Shown here: positions 62,834 to 64,000 of the stretch, one piece after another
How positions within the stretch are numbered: the stretch's first letter is position 1
Layout of the letters: every line of letters begins with the position of its first letter
From: CAVQSS01 sp963746605
Lineage (GTDB): Bacteria > Desulfobacterota > RBG-13-43-22
Assembly: GCA_963746605.1 (NCBI GenBank)
Contig: CAVVCH010000034.1
Coordinates: 97,367 to 161,366, forward strand
Direction: 5' to 3'
Length of the DNA stretch: 64,000 nt
The notes under the pieces: model-generated
The model's database searches: none
What the model was told of the DNA's origin: nothing
The model's input: only the letters and a program-made list of their open reading frames with translations
Program-made: the position numbers and the translations under genes

Positions 62834-64000
62834 ATGGGTATTGATGCGGTTCACACCAAATATTCTACCTGGGACGGCGCGGCCAAGATGAGGGAATTCG
62901 CCGAAAAATTCAAACCGGCGAACACCCCCATGAAGTTTGAGTATCCGATGATTCCCGATTACAAAGCCTACCGGGGTGGCGGCACCCAGGCGGTGGATTT
63001 TGATAGCCGGATCGACTACGACCGGATGAGGAAATACCGCGTCGAGCGGACCCGGGCGGCCCTGAAGGCCAATAATGTCGGGGCGGTTTTATCGATTCAG
63101 GAATGGAATACCCGGTACATCACCAGCACTTGGACGCCGGCCTGGACCACTCCGTCTTCGGGACTGCGTTATTGCCTGATGCCCGCCACCGCCAAGATGC
63201 CGATCCTCTACGAACAGGGGGAGATCGGCTATCACACCCGCCAGATGGCCCCCTGGCTGGATAAAGTCAAAGTGGCCATCACCGGCGGCGGATGGGCCAG
63301 CGTCATTATGGGCCGATCGGCCCACCAGGCCCAACGAGACAAACTGGTTACCCAGATCATCGATGACCTGAAGGATTACGGAGTGGCCAATGAAACCCTG
63401 GCCATGGATGTTTGGGATCCCGGTCTGATCGACGGATTTCAAGCCAAGGGAATCAAGGTGGTGCCGGCGACGGAGCTGATGTTTGATGCCCGAAGCATCA
63501 AAAACCCGGACGAGGTGGAGTGCCTGCGGATTTGCGCGGCCATCGGCGACTCCCAGATGCAGACCGTGAAGGATATGCTCAAACCGGGCGTAAAAGAAAA
63601 CCAGATTATGGGATCCATGCACAAGACGGCCTATGACCTCGGCGGAGAAGTGTATTCCGGGATGCTGGTGACCTCCGGTCCCTTCAGTTGGCCTAATTCA
63701 CGGTACATGACCGATCGAATTGTCCGTCCCCATGATATCCTTTACGTCGATGTCTACAACACCACGTACAACGGGTATCACATTTGTTATTACCGCACCT
63801 TCAGCGTAGGCAAGCCGCCCCAACAACTGGTCGATGCCTACAAAAAATCCCTCGAATGGCTTTATGCAGCCATTAGTGTTATCAAGCCTGGGATTACCAC
63901 CAGGGATATTGCCGAACAATGGCCGCCCTGCGAAAAAGACTGGAGTGATATCCTGGTGGCTTATGAAGACCAGACGGCCGGCAGCAACTGGGCTCACGGC
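62834..64000 (+). CDS. M24-family peptidase-like protein (Xaa-Pro aminopeptidase/creatinase group), truncated by the window
   Basis: 389 codons visible, open to the window end. AAGGAGG precedes the ATG. An N-terminal creatinase-type domain (about 60-210) leads into the pita-bread catalytic domain (MFDARSIKNPDEVECLRICAAIGD). The metal segment reads DVYNTTYNGYHICYYRTFSVG: the first Asp is kept, but the place of the second canonical Asp (as in GYxSDxTRTF) is Cys. Other ligands lie beyond the window. It is probably a hydrolase or lyase acting on the substrate of the neighbouring transporter, not necessarily a peptidase. Confidence 0.82.
   Translation, partial: MGIDAVHTKYSTWDGAAKMREFAEKFKPANTPMKFEYPMIPDYKAYRGGGTQAVDFDSRIDYDRMRKYRVERTRAALKANNVGAVLSIQEWNTRYITSTWTPAWTTPSSGLRYCLMPATAKMPILYEQGEIGYHTRQMAPWLDKVKVAITGGGWASVIMGRSAHQAQRDKLVTQIIDDLKDYGVANETLAMDVWDPGLIDGFQAKGIKVVPATELMFDARSIKNPDEVECLRICAAIGDSQMQTVKDMLKPGVKENQIMGSMHKTAYDLGGEVYSGMLVTSGPFSWPNSRYMTDRIVRPHDILYVDVYNTTYNGYHICYYRTFSVGKPPQQLVDAYKKSLEWLYAAISVIKPGITTRDIAEQWPPCEKDWSDILVAYEDQTAGSNWAHG

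Overview
The window reads as a bacterial chromosome segment of roughly 55-60% GC, most like a deltaproteobacterium in the broad sense (Desulfobacterota), probably from a metagenome-assembled or draft genome. The grounds are the gene content: an RsbU/STAS partner-switching module beside an NMT1-type periplasmic protein, a GNAT fused to an ADP-forming CoA ligase, a type II secretion cluster with PilM/N/O-like parts, an acyl-CoA dehydrogenase, a molybdenum hydroxylase, a seven-heme cytochrome and a Liv-type ABC transporter. No rRNA, tRNA or CRISPR array was seen.

Layout. 1-6.8 kb (minus strand): a signalling operon running from a GNAT/CoA-ligase fusion through an NMT1-like binding protein and an RsbU-like phosphatase to STAS and RsbW-like proteins. 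7-9.4 kb (plus): a phosphoesterase, a Ser/Thr kinase fused to DUF1566, and a DUF3795 protein. 9.4-17.4 kb: an accessory zone with dispersed repeats and three attC-like sites arranged as a small integron cassette array (DsbA-like protein, YcaC-like hydrolase, large molybdopterin oxidoreductase), plus a foreign-looking cupin and a DUF4214 repeat protein. 17.5-21.7 kb: a YihY-cNMP fusion, a HAD phosphatase, DUF948 and YtxH proteins and an acyl-CoA dehydrogenase. 22-33.9 kb: type II secretion genes gspEFHIJKLMC, with gspD inverted and gspG detached. 34-41.4 kb: a kelch-like surface protein, a YchF GTPase, an orphan histidine kinase and a fumarate-reductase-like flavoprotein. 41.4-49.5 kb: a small dehydrogenase operon, then a FadR-type regulator and a three-subunit molybdenum hydroxylase. 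49.6-54 kb: small unknown genes, a flavodoxin, a seven-heme cytochrome, gene remnants and an exported protein. 54.2-64 kb: panB with a GarR-like dehydrogenase, a divergent GntR regulator, a cyclase, a complete Liv-type transporter and a truncated M24 peptidase-like gene. The last block looks like an uptake-and-breakdown locus for an unidentified small molecule, with two related candidate operators.

Caveat on quality. At least nine conserved genes are each split by what looks like a single-base frameshift, most of them fixable by removing one base and several lying in short homopolymers. Sequencing or assembly indels explain this better than gene decay. Split genes are therefore annotated here as single genes with a frameshift note.
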